Below are positions 1 through 12,237 of a stretch of DNA of 64,000 bases, one piece after another; positions within the stretch are counted from its first letter, which is position 1, and each line of letters starts with the position of its first letter. Location: the NCBI RefSeq assembly GCF_040436345.1, contig NC_133215.1, forward strand, positions 20,343,306 through 20,407,305. The letters are read 5' to 3'. Below the pieces are notes generated by a model. That model was not told the origin of the DNA, made no database searches, and saw nothing but the letters and a program-made list of their open reading frames with translations. The position numbers and the translations under genes were made by a program. This stretch comes from Pagrus major (lineage: Eukaryota; Chordata; Actinopteri; Spariformes; Sparidae).

Positions 1-372
1 CAGTGTAAATATTGTTTGAGTAAGCTGTTTATGTGTGCTCTGGGAGGGAGCACGCCAGTCAAATGCATACAGGCATATGCAGTCAGAGAGAAATGGCTGA
101 CTGGCCGTTATGGCTAACAAGCATATCATACACAGTGCGGATCCCAGAGACACTATATGGATCTGTTTGCAATCTGAGAGTGTGTGCGGAGCAATGTGTT
201 ACGCCTGCTGCTTTTTATGTGTTTACTGTGTGAAATGGCTGCATATACGTTGAACTCGACTGGTTTGGATTACTGCCTCTCTACCGTGGTGGTATTCAAC
301 AGGAACAAAACGTATGGATTTATATTTCCAGTCTGAAGTCATCGTTTCTTTAATGTAAGCGGTAAATTCGAC

Positions 373-2245
373 ATGTCAGATTACAGCGCACAGGCGAAGG
401 AGCAGTCCTCCAAGGAGCCCGAGAGTTTTGAATGGGGCCTGAAGGAGGACGTGCTGTTTTTACATAAGGTATGAAAATGATCACACACAACACGTGTCCA
501 GCAGGAAAAACAATCTCATACCTTTGGTCTTTTTAATGCTCTTGTTTTAAAAGTACAGTATGTATTTTCTGCTGTTAGGGGTTTCTCAATCAAAACGACA
601 AAATGACTTAGTTTGGTAATGTCCTGAAGTAGCATGGAATCATGGGAATTGTTGTCATTGTTAAACAACCGGCAAAATGTTTATATGAGACTTCACGGAC
701 GAGGAAATGTACGAAAGTTTTATTCACGTCATGTTTCGCCACATCCCTCCTCACTCTCTTTGACGTATCATCTCATACGCACCATCACCACCACAGAGGC
801 TGTGTCCTCGCCGTGGCGGCCCAGGGTTCAAATCCAACCTGTGGCCCTTTGCTGTACGTCCTCCCCCTCCCTCTCTCATCCCCTGTCCTGTCACTCTTGG
901 ACTGTACTTTAGAAATAAAGCTATGAAAAATATATATATATATAAAATATTGCAGATTTCTCTCCAACATTGTTGGAACATTTGGGATAATGTAAGTATA
1001 AAACTCAACAAAATATATAACAAATGCATTAATGTTACGTATTATATCTTTAACTGGCTGCTGGCTTTGTCGTCCACGTGAGGAAAATGTGTCCGAACTC
1101 TGCCACAAAGCCAAACTACTGCTTGGCTTCAGGTAAAGAAAGCCTAGTTAAAAATACATGCATCAGAAAAGTTGACCCATTAAGGAAATACAGTGTTCAT
1201 GCAAGGCACTGTTGCCACACGTCAATCGACACATGGGTTCATGACATCCACGATGAGGAGATGTGCATGCTAACAGGCAGAATGTCAACACTCAAAAATG
1301 TGTGTGAGTGTGTGTGTGCGCGGTGTGTGTATTTCCTGGACACATTAACCCACAGAACCTCCCATTCAAGATCTGAAGAATGAGGATAATATAGTGGTTA
1401 ACATCCCCATGGTGAAGTCTGACCCTGTAAAAATGATCCTGCAACATGCACTGATGAGTCTTTTGTGCTCCTCCTCTCAACTGCGGTAAATCTTTACAAA
1501 GGAAAAAAGAGATTATTTTTAATGGACTGGGCTTGTTAAAGTGTCCAGGAAATAAATCTGTGAGACATCGACATGACGAAGATAGAGAGTTTGTAGTGTG
1601 TTTGTGGTGTGTGTGTGTGTGTGTGTGGGTGTGTGTGTGTGTGTGTGGTGTGTGTATACCCTGTATGTATCAGAAACGAGGAAACATTCAGGCATCCCTG
1701 GGCCTCTAGAAGGATCGTCGTTGACCAGGTAGGTGTCGGTAGCCTGAAAAAAACAAAAAAACAAAGAGATGGTTAGTTTATTAAAATTGTATTAATTAAT
1801 TAGAATGGTGACTTTGTCATGATATTAAAAACACTTTTAAGAAGCAGTTCTCAACCATTTTTCGGTCCAGAAATTTAAGCATTTGCTAATTTAGTGGCTG
1901 CTTGAACCTCTCTCAGTATTTACCAAAATAAAATGTTGGAGCTGACAATAATTACTCTTAAACAAATGCTCAGTTACAGTGGAAATATTGAAGTTAAAGA
2001 ACACTTGTGCAATTTCACAAAATTCTGAGAATTAGCTGAAATTCAGATGGTCATTTGTGACAGATGGTGTCCTGAAGTCACCCTGATCAAACCTGGATTT
2101 TCTTGCTTCCCCTTTGTGAGACAATCCTAAAAACTGACCTGTGTTATATGAAACAGCCTCATAACCCCTACTGGTTTCATTTCTCCACAGAAAACACAGT
2201 GTCTGCTTACAACTCTCGCACTATACATCCCCAGCCAGACTGTCT
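373..2245 (+). CDS. 5' part of an unidentified multi-exon gene (candidate exons)
   Basis: Product not recognised. The clearest part is a first coding exon at 373-468: ATG, 32 open codons beginning MSDYSAQAKEQSSKEPESFE and ending FLHK, then a donor (AAG|GTATGA) at phase 0. Further candidates, each with AG before and GT after, are 956-991 (12 codons, ISLQHCWNIWDN, strong GTAAGT donor), 1083-1132 (begins ENVSELCHKAKLLLGF), 1356-1485 (open in one frame, includes VNIPMVKSDPVKMILQHALM) and 2191-2245 (GTAAGT donor). The first three join in phase and give a hydrophilic, helix-prone chain with no domain I can name. The 1083-1132 to 1356-1485 joint is out of phase for the long open frame and in phase only for a quick stop. 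Using an internal AG at 1109-1110 would restore phase. A further AG at 2893-2894 follows a long pyrimidine tract, and the sequence after it could be a terminal exon. The existence of exon 1 is fairly safe; the rest is inference. Confidence 0.42.
797..930 (+). repeat. 3' fragment of a tRNA-derived SINE
   Basis: The stretch contains a B-box-like GGTTCAAATCC (about 829-839). A pyrimidine-rich body (CCCTCCCTCTCTC, CCTGTCCTGTCAC) follows, then an AAATAAAG/A-rich tail at 910-930. This order (tRNA-like head, C/T-rich body, AATAAA-like end) is typical of the short interspersed elements common in percomorph fish. The A-box half is degraded or missing. It sits in intron 1 of the unidentified gene, just upstream of a candidate 36-bp exon. 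Family name not determined. Confidence 0.6.
1603..1653. repeat. (TG)n microsatellite
   Basis: Interrupted TG/GTGG dinucleotide run within the putative intron between candidate exons at 1356 and 2191. Confidence 0.85.
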
Positions 2246-2320
2246 GTAAGTACCAGTGTGCATGCATGCATGTGTGTGTAAGTGTGCATTCAGGGAGCTT
2301 CATTTGTATTCTAAGTCAAG

Positions 2321-2345
2321 CAGGCAGGCAGGCAGGCAGGCAGGG
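2321..2345. repeat. (CAGG)n tetranucleotide repeat
   Basis: Six perfect CAGG units, followed by GC-richer complex sequence. Confidence 0.9.
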
Positions 2346-3271
2346 TTCTGGCAGGGCCCGGAGCTGTGAAATGGGCTCTCCTTGCAGTTCTGCCGTTGAT
2401 TGGATCAACCTATCCCACTCTACTTAGCCGAAGGGAGCCCAAATCCCACAGCCGCTGTGCCGTTCTGTGAAATCCTATTTCATTTCACAACTTTAACGGA
2501 TAAAAAAGCGTGCACGCACGCTTGTGCCAGCCCAAGACCCCATGCCACATTTATTTAGCTGAACAGGAGCAGAGAGAAAACAGTGTATCTGCTGTGTGGA
2601 AACGTTTAAATGCACATAGTCTCAGCTGCTCTTGAAAATATAATCACCTGCACGTATATGTATGTACGTTTTTTCCACGTCCTCGCGCGCAAACACACAC
2701 AAGCACACACCAACGCACACGTGCATGCCACTTACGCAGACACACAGACACAAACCCCATAATAAGAGCCAGACATTGGCAGACCACACAGCCCTGAGTT
2801 GTGGTGAAAACAAAGGCTATTCATATCCTTCGCAATGAGAGGTCTGTACAGCTAACTCTCTTTCTCCCTCTCTCCCCCGTCTCTCCCCTCAGCTTTTTAT
2901 TACAGATAATCTGCACTCGCAAACCTTCCATTTTTCTGCAATTGTGCGATTTCTAATCATCTTTATTAGTCCATAAACATGTTTTTTTTTTTTTTTTTTA
3001 GTTTTAGTCTCTTTTTATAGCCGAGGCCTCCAGCTCCTTAAGGGGGCAACACAGTGCCCATTGTTGAGTCTCAAGAAGAGGATGAAGCCAGGAACGGAGT
3101 GAGAGAGGCCTGCTGATAAGGCTGCAAAGCATTATGGGAATGGGGTTGCAGAGTTCCTCAGATGCACACATACGCATAGCCTACATGCTCACACACGCAC
3201 ATACACACGGACACACAAGACAAAACGCAAACACTCAAAGTGTGCCAGGCCACATAATAATGATACGATGC

Positions 3272-3510
3272 ATCTGATTGGCCGGCGCTCAGAATAATGG
3301 CCTGGATCCACGGCACCTGTGTGGGGGTCCGCACCAGCGCGAGCCTGCCGACCACCAGCGAACGGACCACAATGCATCAGGTGTGCTGGAGCGCCTGCCA
3401 TTGGCTGTCCCCGGCCAGAAACAGGGTCAGGTGCACCAGCAAGCCGCCCCTGATTGGTTGAGCCGGACCCAAAAAGCTGCGGGTGGGAAAGAGCTGTTTT
3501 CATTGGCTGC
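3272..3510. promoter_or_regulatory. Block with four CCAAT boxes (ATTGG on + strand)
   Basis: ATTGG occurs at 3277-3281, 3400-3404, 3453-3457 and 3502-3506, all in the same orientation, inside a GC-rich patch with TGATTGG and CATTGGCTG contexts typical of NF-Y sites. The spacings (123, 53 and 49 bp) suggest a regulatory element on the minus strand. No TATA box, ATG exon or splice donor linked to it is evident. A 127-codon minus-strand frame across it has no domain and looks incidental. Confidence 0.3.
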
Positions 3511-4059
3511 CGCTGCCTCATTCTGCTGGTGAATGGGTGTCTGGGAGGATGGCACTGGGACAACTGGTTCAACTGGGAGAGTGTGAGGAAACATGCTAAC
3601 TATTTGCGAATATCTTTGTGCATATGTAGAGAGATTCTCAGTGTAACTCGTCCTTTAACTTGAGCTCTTTGAAACAATATAAATCACACCGCACTCCAAC
3701 AATAGATCATTTGCTCTCATTTTATATTAACCAACCGACAAAGAAGAATTTAAACGGCCTCTTTATGTCGTGAGCCAAAGAAACAGGTGTTGATGAACCA
3801 CAATCCCATTGTGCAACAGTGAATAACACGAAGCTAATGAATAGGCTAAGCTCTGTACCTGCCACTGGGGAGGCCAGAACATACTGACTCCCTTTGTAGT
3901 AAACCCCCCAAAAAACTCCAGGCCCCCAAACACTCTCTCCTGCAGCAGTGTATGAATTATATATTGTACTATATATATAGAGCATATGCCCGGCCCATAT
4001 GGCCAGCCCTGAGCGAAAAAATCTCAAAGCCCTCCTTAATTAACATTTTAGAGGGAAGA

Positions 4060-4150
4060 TTCGGAGGCGGGAGATTGAGTCAGTGACCTATTTGGAGTCC
4101 ATCATCGCCCAATGCAAATGTGTTAATTGAGACAGATTTTCCCACTCCAC
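4060..4150. promoter_or_regulatory. Putative conserved non-coding element with octamer and homeobox-like sites
   Basis: Balanced, non-repetitive sequence with a perfect POU octamer ATGCAAAT (4112-4119) followed by GTTAATTGA, a homeodomain/HNF1-like core. It resembles developmental CNEs in texture only; conservation is not visible here. Confidence 0.25.
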
Positions 4151-4580
4151 AAATATGTGGAGTAGGGGATGCGATGGAGGGTTTTTCTTTTTCTTTTTTG
4201 TCTGAGCCATCTGATCTAAGGTAGGGGTATAGGATGTGTTTCAAACTGCCTTTCCTGCACTGACAAAAGAAGACACTTCTCTTTCACTTTCTTTCTCACA
4301 CACTCCTTCCTTGGCTCGCTCTCTATCTGCCTCGCTCTCTCTCTCTGGGTATATGTGTTGACGACCATATGGCCAAATTCTTTGGAGGTGAGATCTCCGA
4401 AACCTGCTCTCACACACACACGCACACACACACACACCTCCACAGAGCTTTGTGTATGAAAGGCCCTGATGGTGGAATTTGTTCTCAGATGGCTCCATTT
4501 TAAAGCACATGAATGGCAACATATCAATGATCCTCCTCTCTATCTTTCTGTCTCTCTGCATCTCAATTTGCGGTTACACA

Positions 4581-4614
<34 letters not shown>

Positions 4615-6016
4615 TTCACCACCTACATACCAAAAACTTGCTCACACACCTGGTGCAGCCCCTCTCCTTGTTTCCAGAAAGCATTTATTCTGGCTGCTGC
4701 ACAATCATCAACCACAATCAGTGCTGCTGTCAGTCCATCTTTTTTAAAAACCATAATTATTATCACCACCATTGTGTCTTAAACACGTTTTTATCATCAG
4801 GATTTAGTAGCTGAGAATAGCACTGCCAACTTTAAGGCACAGGATGAAAATGGGAGGGGGGTGGGGTAGGGAGAGAGAACGAGAGAGTCCAGCCAACCTG
4901 CGTGAGATGGCAACCACTTCAAAGACGCCGGGCCGCACCGGCGATCTGTTCCACGGTGTGTGAGGGGTGTATGAAAGGCAGAAATGGCCGCCGTGTGAGT
5001 GCGTGCCAAAGCTACCTCGGGGAGAAATGTTGGAAAAATACGATTTTTCACACAGCCATCTCGGGGGGGGAGGTGAAGGGAAAAACGGGGAAGAATAAGA
5101 AAGAAGATGAGAAAACTGAGGGGCTGCATTAAAAAAAGAAGGATAGATGGATGGCTGAGCAGAGTGGGGCTAATTATTTCACTCCACTTGTGGGTCCTGA
5201 AGGTTTTTTGTTGGGTCAGAAGTGCAGCCAAGACGCAGTGCTGAAGATTGCATTAGGCTTAATTGCGCAGTTGTGTTTTACACAATAGTAAACGGTGGGA
5301 TTCTGGAGGAGGCATGAGGCACACAGTGTGAACAGTTTCAGTTATGGAGGCCTGACTGCAGGAGGCAGGAGTACAATATAAATCCAGATGACTCAAGCAA
5401 AAACTATTTGACTTACGCTGGAAATTCGATCATATGTGTGTGTATGGGGTGGGTTGGGGGTGTGAGGGGGGTTCAAATCAAATGTGCTTATATGCAAATC
5501 AGCTGAGTGAGGTGAAACTTTTGTGAATCTACGCCAGCCCTAACGATAGCAGTCCCCATCCTGCGCAAAGAAAGAAACTTTCACCAAAACTGTTTGACAA
5601 GTTTGAACAGAGCACACATTGTGACACACCCCAAGATCGGCTTGGCTTGGCACCTCGCCTGTCAACTACCAATCTTGCTCGACAGGCTGGCCTTAAGATA
5701 ACACTATGCCAGTTGTAACACTGAACTGCAACATTTTGCTGTGGCACCATACGCCGCCTCCGTACACTAGGTAACCCAGCGCCACTGGCACCCCTTTTCC
5801 CAACACGGATCCTCATTCAAGCTTCTTTTAACGGCCAAACCACACTCAGTTAAGGCCTCGCCGCACCGGCTATGTGCATTTAACAATGAGGTTTGGGCTG
5901 GTACAATCGGCCCTTTGTGTCACACAAGGACTGATCCATGGGGAGATTTTCTTGTGGTTATGGTTCTAATACAGCAGAGTTTACCGCAAAGACCAGGAAG
6001 CGTAGAGTTACCTTAC

Positions 6017-6027
6017 AACACACACAC

Positions 6028-6101
<74 letters not shown>
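6017..6101. repeat. (CA)n microsatellite
   Basis: Nearly pure CA run of roughly 80 bp with two interruptions (CATACATA) near its start. Confidence 0.95.
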
Positions 6102-7149
6102 GAGTATGACTCAGTAAAGCAGCGTGTTGAGCTTGTGTAAAATGTCTCACCCACTTCAACTGAAATGTCTCTAAAAAATGTATTTCATAATATGCTAAGG
6201 TTCACGCCCACCTCCCAGCTTGGCACCAATAAAAGTCTTGGCTTTGGTTTGACTGACAGGTTCTGTGGTTGGCAGGTTTTCTCTGCAACAACCGCGCCGT
6301 GCAACCAACTGTGAAATTATAGGCCTACTATCAAAACAAAATGAGGACTGTTTTATCCATGCCAATTATGAAGCATTGTCTGATGGTTCTTTTACCTTGA
6401 GACAAACAGACAGATAGTTGGAAGGCTGATATCACAAATCACACACAGCCCTTTAATTTGACATTTTGAACTGCTCAAGGCCTGACAGTGGTGTTGTTGT
6501 GCAGGTATGACTGAGGGCAACAAACATTTTTGGCAGGTGACCCCCACCCCATAATAAAGTTACGTAACGCTGATATTTTAAACACAGGAAAGTATGTCTT
6601 CACATCCTTCTGGGGTTACAGAGTGAGCTGACAATTTGTCACTCATCTGGGGGACAGGAATCAAGTTTCTCCTGTAAAGTTAGCTGATGTCAGTCTCATC
6701 TCTCCAATACCGTATAAAGACACTTTAGCTGATTGTTGATGACACTTTCAGATGATGTTTTCAGGACAATATACAGAACACCTCTGCCAAACTAAAACAT
6801 ATACGAGGGATTCATTCTATAGATTCAATATAACTGATAAACAGCTGTAAAATAAGCTCATGACAGGAGTTTTCATTTACAAGTTCTGTCAACTATCGCC
6901 CATATTTTGCTGAACTGCTGATAATTTCTGATTTCTGATTTCTATTTTTAAATGATTTTCCTCTGTCCTTATGGATGAGACAACAATTGCAATTTCTTTT
7001 TGTTAAAAAAATACATTATTAAAGTGTATATAAACCATTACATTACATTTCTATGTTGAACACAGGAAGCCTTGACCTAGAGGACTGTTTTACGCCTGTT
7101 TTGCGCAATAATATTAATATGTTCAGTGGAACTATTTGGTCAGCTGTGT

Positions 7150-7508
7150 TTAAAGGGGCACTTTGTAGTTTTGGAGAATAATTTTAATATTTCCAGTATT
7201 AATGAGGTCATATTACAAACTCAGAAATATGTATTTTTTCCATAACTGAATAAACAAGCTGTTCTCGGAGGAAAATAAGGTCCACAGAACTCGTTTGAAG
7301 CTAGAAAGGTGGCAGGGTCCGCCAAATATAAACAAAGTCAAACAGTATGAAATTGTGTTGTCCTTTAAGGTCAGTTTATTTATTCAGTCATGTAAATAAA
7401 GAAAGTTTGATTATTTACTTTGTTTAGGTATAAAAGAAAAATCAGCCAATGAAGATCTTTCTCTTCTGATTCAAATTTCAGCCCCAAAACTACATAGTGC
7501 ATCTTTAA
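7150..7508 (+). mobile_element. TTAA-flanked MITE, family A copy 1
   Basis: Begins TTAAAGGGGCACTTTGTAG and ends CTACATAGTGCATCTTTAA, so the ends are imperfect inverted repeats of each other bounded by TTAA. The body is non-coding. A second copy in the opposite orientation lies at 26963-27302 and shares long near-identical stretches, such as AGCTAGAAAGGTGGCAGGGT. TTAA target preference is known for piggyBac-type elements, but that class is an inference. Confidence 0.75.
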
Positions 7509-8227
7509 CGAGCTTCTGTCTTGGCGCAAATGTTGTGTTGCTCATAAAAAATGATTTCTGATCATGTGAATTCTTCCAAGTGTTTTATTTCTACGCTACG
7601 ACAAAACCTTCCCTCCCTCAATCTTTAAACCAAAAAAGCAAATCAACCCAGTGAGCCACATCATGGCACCTTTACTCTTGAGTGGGTAATGAAGATCAAT
7701 TATGTGGTAGATCACAATTTAAGCACATTACGATTATAATTTATGGACATAATAATTCAAAAGCCTTGAGCTGCAGCATGATAAAGACAGATAGTAATCA
7801 GCTGATGCAGTGAGAAAAAGCAATGAAAAGAACAGAGTCATATATCAGATTTCTATCTCTAAATGCTGCAGGATATTTTTTTTTTTAAAGATCATTAAAT
7901 CATCATTTCCAATCAGAGATTCCTCCTTTTGTTTTGTTCTGATCAACATTAAACACCTCGGAGGTGCTCCCATCCACGATGCTCTCTTCATAAGCCCTCT
8001 CAGCACTTGTTCTGGGGGCACAAAGACGGCCTGTGTGTCACCTCACCTCCCCACCCCCTTGTAGTCTCTATAAAGTGTCATCGACTACGCAAATGAAGTG
8101 CCCATTGATAAAAAAAAAGAGGAAAAAAAAGGAAAAAAAAAAAAAGCAGCCGCCTCTGATACAAAAAAACCGCACAGTGCAGTCCGGTGAAGCCAGAATG
8201 CTCCACACTATAAGGTGCTTGCAGAAT

Positions 8228-8267
8228 ATCATCATCATCACCACCATCACCATCATCATCATCATAT
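8228..8267. repeat. (ATC)n / (CAC)n trinucleotide repeat
   Basis: Run of ATC units interrupted by CAC/ACC units. Confidence 0.85.
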
Positions 8268-8732
8268 ACTATCACTGTGTTCTGGCCTTTCAGATCCCCT
8301 CAGTGTGCGGCCGTGTGTGTGTTTTATTCTGTTTGATCTGAGCAGCGCAGGAAGATCAGCCTCCAGTTTGTCGATCGGTGTCTACAAGCGCCTCTGCAAA
8401 CAATCCAGCCTGCACGTTGTTAACCCACCACTGAGGCTAAAGCAGCTTACATTGGGAAACACGTTTTATTGTTTCTTTTAAATGTTAAATACCAGATGCA
8501 TATTTAATTACAGCGTTATGTTTCTGACGAAGGTTTGAGGAAAAAAAGATGAAAGAGAGATGTTTTAAAGGTTAAAATATAAAAGCTGCGTTTAAATACA
8601 TCGTGTGGTGCACGTGAGGCTATGGGTTGAGCTGCATGGTAAATGTTTTTTTTTTTTAATTTATGTTAATTAAAGTGAGTTTTGGTGCTTTATAATGATT
8701 CAAATTGGCAGGCAAACGAGGTGAACACACAC

Positions 8733-8767
<35 letters not shown>

Positions 8768-9229
8768 GCGCGCGCTCTCACACACGCGCTCACAGGTGTG
8801 TTGTATCGTCATCTATGGCCTCACACACTCCTCGGCCAACTCTCACTCTGCGCGTCCAACAAAGTGCAGATCTTTTTACAAAGAAACGAGAAACCTTAAT
8901 TAAAAAAACCCTCCGCGGGGATGCACTTAAACACATGATGTTTGGTTTATTTACAGTCCTATAGACTTTACCCCTATAGACCCAACTGAAGGGGAACTAT
9001 TGAGTTACACAGCACGTACCATTATAGCGTGGGGAGATCTGCCAACCCTCTCAATGCCCCATTTTCCTTTAAAAGTTCAGCTTCCAAAAAAGTGAGAGAG
9101 GGAGTGAGGGCTGAGGGAGGAAGACTTGGTCTCTTCGCTGTTGCCGGAAGCAAAAAAAGGGACCTTTAAACAAGTCGGCCTTAGGCCCAGATAGAAAAAA
9201 ACACACGCTCTTTCAAAAGTGGGTCCACT

Positions 9230-10330
9230 CTGCAAGAGATAGGAGGAAAGGAGGACAGCAGCTCCGAGCCCTCCGTTTACCGCCGTTTGGCCTCAGATGC
9301 GTCCATGTCCAGCAGCAAGAAGTCAGGGAGACGTCTGCGTCAAAGTCCCGAGGTGCGTCCTTCAGCGGGAAACTTGTCCAGCAGATTGGGAGACGCCAAA
9401 AAACTCCCCCGAAATAATATTAATAACACGCTAACGCGTTGAATGGACGGGAGAGGTGATGCAAAGTAAGTTTTGTTTCTGTTATTTTTCCGTGCGCAGC
9501 CTTTGCGGTCGGCCGGCTTCTGTCTCCAAAACGTGTCCAAAAGCGGCTGTCTCCTGCGCCGCGCGTCCGATCTGTTTTACCCTCGTATCTCTCTCGCTCG
9601 CTCGCTCTCCTCTCTCTCTCTCTCGGTCCAACACACACACAAACGACGCGCACGCACACACGCGGTGTTATAGGCACACACACACACACACACACACAAA
9701 AAAAAAAAAAAAACGGGAGGACACCCCTGGTCCCTCGCCGCCTCCTCCTCAAAGCTGACGAGATGAAAGAGCAGCTTGCGTTTTTTCGCTACGATAAAGC
9801 AGAATGCCTGCACAGCACAGCACAGCACGGCACGGCACAGCAGAGCGCAGCGCGGCGACACGTAGTCGCTCCGTCCGGGCTGCAGCGTGGCTCTGGATGC
9901 GTAAAATGGAAGCTCACCGTGCGCGACAGACAGCCTACACTTCCCTCCCGACAGAAAAAAATATATATATCAGCCACTAAATAGCTCGCCTCACCAGCGT
10001 GCGACCTGTTTACACACACACACACAAATAATAGACGAGGAATTAGGGGCAGTTGTTTACAGTGAAGGTGGAGGGGGGTGGTGGGGGCAGCGTCGAAGTG
10101 GTGAATTATTAGGTGAATTATTAATAAAGCGAGCGGTGTGCAGGCTGTCGCGGAGAGAGCGGAGCGGCCAGGGGAGCAGCTGGGGCTTTAGGAGAATTAG
10201 GAGGACCAGGGGCTAAATCACGGACGGCGGGGATTAGGGCTGCACTGGCTCCTACCTACCGCCTGCATGTACTGAAGGTTTCCAGAGTGGCACTGTGGGC
10301 ACGACCCGAGCTGCTCCCGCTCTGGTTTCC
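9230..10330. promoter_or_regulatory. CpG-dense, promoter-like block in the gene-poor interval
   Basis: CpG dinucleotides are far more frequent here than in flanking DNA, for example GCGCCGCGCGTCCG near 9556-9569, GCGCAGCGCGGCGAC near 9845-9859, and GTCGCGGAGAGAGCGGAGCGGCC near 10147-10169. Small microsatellites interrupt it: CT and CA near 9610-9690, an A run at 9699-9713, and GCACA units at 9809-9850. A possible plus-strand start exon is 9305-9352 (ATG, reads MSSSKKSGRRLRQSPE, then GTGCGT); a possible minus-strand exon is at 10260-10354. In vertebrates such islands usually mark promoters of regulated genes. Which gene it serves is unknown. Confidence 0.45.
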
Positions 10331-10354
10331 GTAGTGTTTTTCTTATCTTCTGAT
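10260..10354 (-). CDS. Weak candidate internal exon with a CPQC motif
   Basis: On the minus strand a good acceptor (pyrimidine-rich, ...CTTCGCTTCAG) precedes 95 bases open in one frame, and a strong donor (GCG|GTAGGT) follows. The translation contains LRKPEREQLGSCPQC and then HSGNLQYMQA; the CPQC could be half of a zinc-binding site. About 30 open codons arise easily by chance, and no partner exon was recognised, so this is offered only as a candidate inside the CpG-rich block. Confidence 0.15.
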
Positions 10355-12237
10355 CTGAAGCGAAGACCACGCCACAAAAAGGTCATTAGACTCATTTAAG
10401 GGAAGGTGTCTCTGCTTACCCACCAAAATATATAGAAGAAAAGAGCCTGTTCCCAGAAATCCAGTGGATGAGAGGAGGTTCAGAGGGTTTCTGATCATAT
10501 TACAGGCTTTGTTGTATAAAGAGGTTGAATCTATTCTGTTAATTCACACTGGTGGTGATTTTAATGACGGAGTTTAGCGAGCTTTAACTTGAAAGCTTCT
10601 TTTAAACACTTCAGCAGCGCAGATTTCTTGTCACAGTGTCTCCCAACAGGAGGACGCAGTGAAGCAACAGGATTAGACGTGAGTGAGATATCGCAGACAT
10701 ATTGTAAGCTATAAAAGATCTGACTTCTGGGAAATAACACAGGAGAATTCCAAATTTGCCTTTTTTTGTTTTGTTTTGTGTTGTTCTTTAATAAAAGTGC
10801 TATAGTTGTGGGGACTGGAAGCCTGGAGAAGCAGGAGCGACAGAGCCGGTGGACACTCGCTCCCTGGTTGTTTAGGAAAAGAGCCAAAGGGAAGTTCAAG
10901 TTTTAAATTGAGAGAGTTATTAATGAAACGTGGAATGAAGAGCATTAATCATCTCTGATATAAATGAAGCAGGCCAGCAGGACTTGTAGGGACACTATGG
11001 TGCCCAAAAAAGGGGAATGGCACAAAGAAAATTGGCTGAAAACATTTGTGGTAGATAAAAAAAAAATGATTTCATCAAACCCAAGAAAACGTAAAACATT
11101 AAAGCAATTTTAGAAACATGTTCAAATACAACATAAAACCTTCGCGCAGCTCTTGGCACCAATCAAATGTTAAAATCAGCCTCTGTCTGTGTCATGCTCA
11201 GGTGATTTCAGGCTGAGTTTAAACCAGGACAGCACGAGTCTTATTTCCCTTCTCAACACAGATGGATGCAGAACTATTGAACCTTGGTGTATCGATAAAT
11301 CAGCTCTAAGAGGATGTGTTGCTCCTCATGCGTGTGTCGTTATCCGTCCTTTTATTAAAAAAAAAAGAAAAAAGAAAAATCAGACGTCTGATGACATTCC
11401 TCCAACATGACGGCTTATCAATAATTAAATGTTGACCTCCCCTCACATTTGGCCACATCAATAATTCATTTTTAATTGAATTTGTGATTTAAGTTTTTGT
11501 TTCAGCCTCATCTGGGGGATTCAGTTTAGCCCCAAAGTGTGTCTGCTGTGGGATGACGTTTGAGGCGTTTTCTGTTTGTTTTTTTTTTAATCAAAAAAGA
11601 AGATTTTGATGTAACGGAGGCCGTGATGGATCATTTTACTCAGAAGCAGGGAGAGAAAAGTGCTTTAATGTGGCTTAACATGGAGGTCAACAGAGGCCAT
11701 TTCATCATAATTAGAATAAAGGACAAAGACAAATAATGCGAGCTGACTCTACAATCTGGAGACTTTCACCTGTTCGTTAATACTTACAGGCCATTTTTTG
11801 CTCTAAAGTGAGAGATTTTTCTCTATATTTCGATTTTATTTTCTAAATAAAAAATTCCCTACTTCAGCAAATTTCATTAAGTTGTCTATATAAACGTGTA
11901 CAGGCTCAAATATGAGTCTTTAATGTCATTTTGTGACACAAATGGTCCCATAATTCTCCCTAAAATGATTTTTAAGCGTTAATATTATTATTTGTGAAAT
12001 GAACACTGGTCATCAGCTGGGACATGAAACAAACCTCAAGTTTCTGTAGTGACAAGTTAGTAATATTGGCAAGTTAAGCAGTCAGATGTAATAATGGAAT
12101 TATTATTGGAGTTAGTGAAGGAAGAAAAAGGCTTCTTTCACAATAAAATAATAATAAAAAAAAGCATAATTAAAAGTACAGAGGGTAATTTTTATGAATG
12201 GAAATTAAACAACCACAACAACAACTTCAACATGTAA

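Larger units (their letters stand above)
2346..9229. other. Non-coding spacer with complex-sequence blocks and microsatellites
   Basis: No open frame here has both coding-like composition and credible splice sites. The longer frames read through CA/TG or pyrimidine tracts. Contents: CCAAT-box block (3270-3510), octamer block (4060-4150), (CA)n at about 4579-4611 and 6017-6101, a MITE (7150-7508), an ATC/CAC trinucleotide run near 8228-8267, and CT/CA runs near 8731-8768. Some stretches with balanced composition (2400-2530, 4060-4150, 8270-8470) look like conserved non-coding DNA, but this cannot be shown from one genome. Confidence 0.6.

Noticed and set aside
797..930. Possible tRNA gene because of a GGTTCAAATCC box
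   Set aside because: No paired acceptor stem or A box. The C/T-rich tail and AATAAA-like end mark a SINE fragment.
3189..3572. 127-codon minus-strand frame
   Set aside because: Composition follows a GC-rich CCAAT block; its tail translates a CA repeat. Better explained as non-coding.
10561..10945. Two overlapping minus-strand frames of 112 and 78 codons
   Set aside because: AT-rich, no motif, no splice logic.
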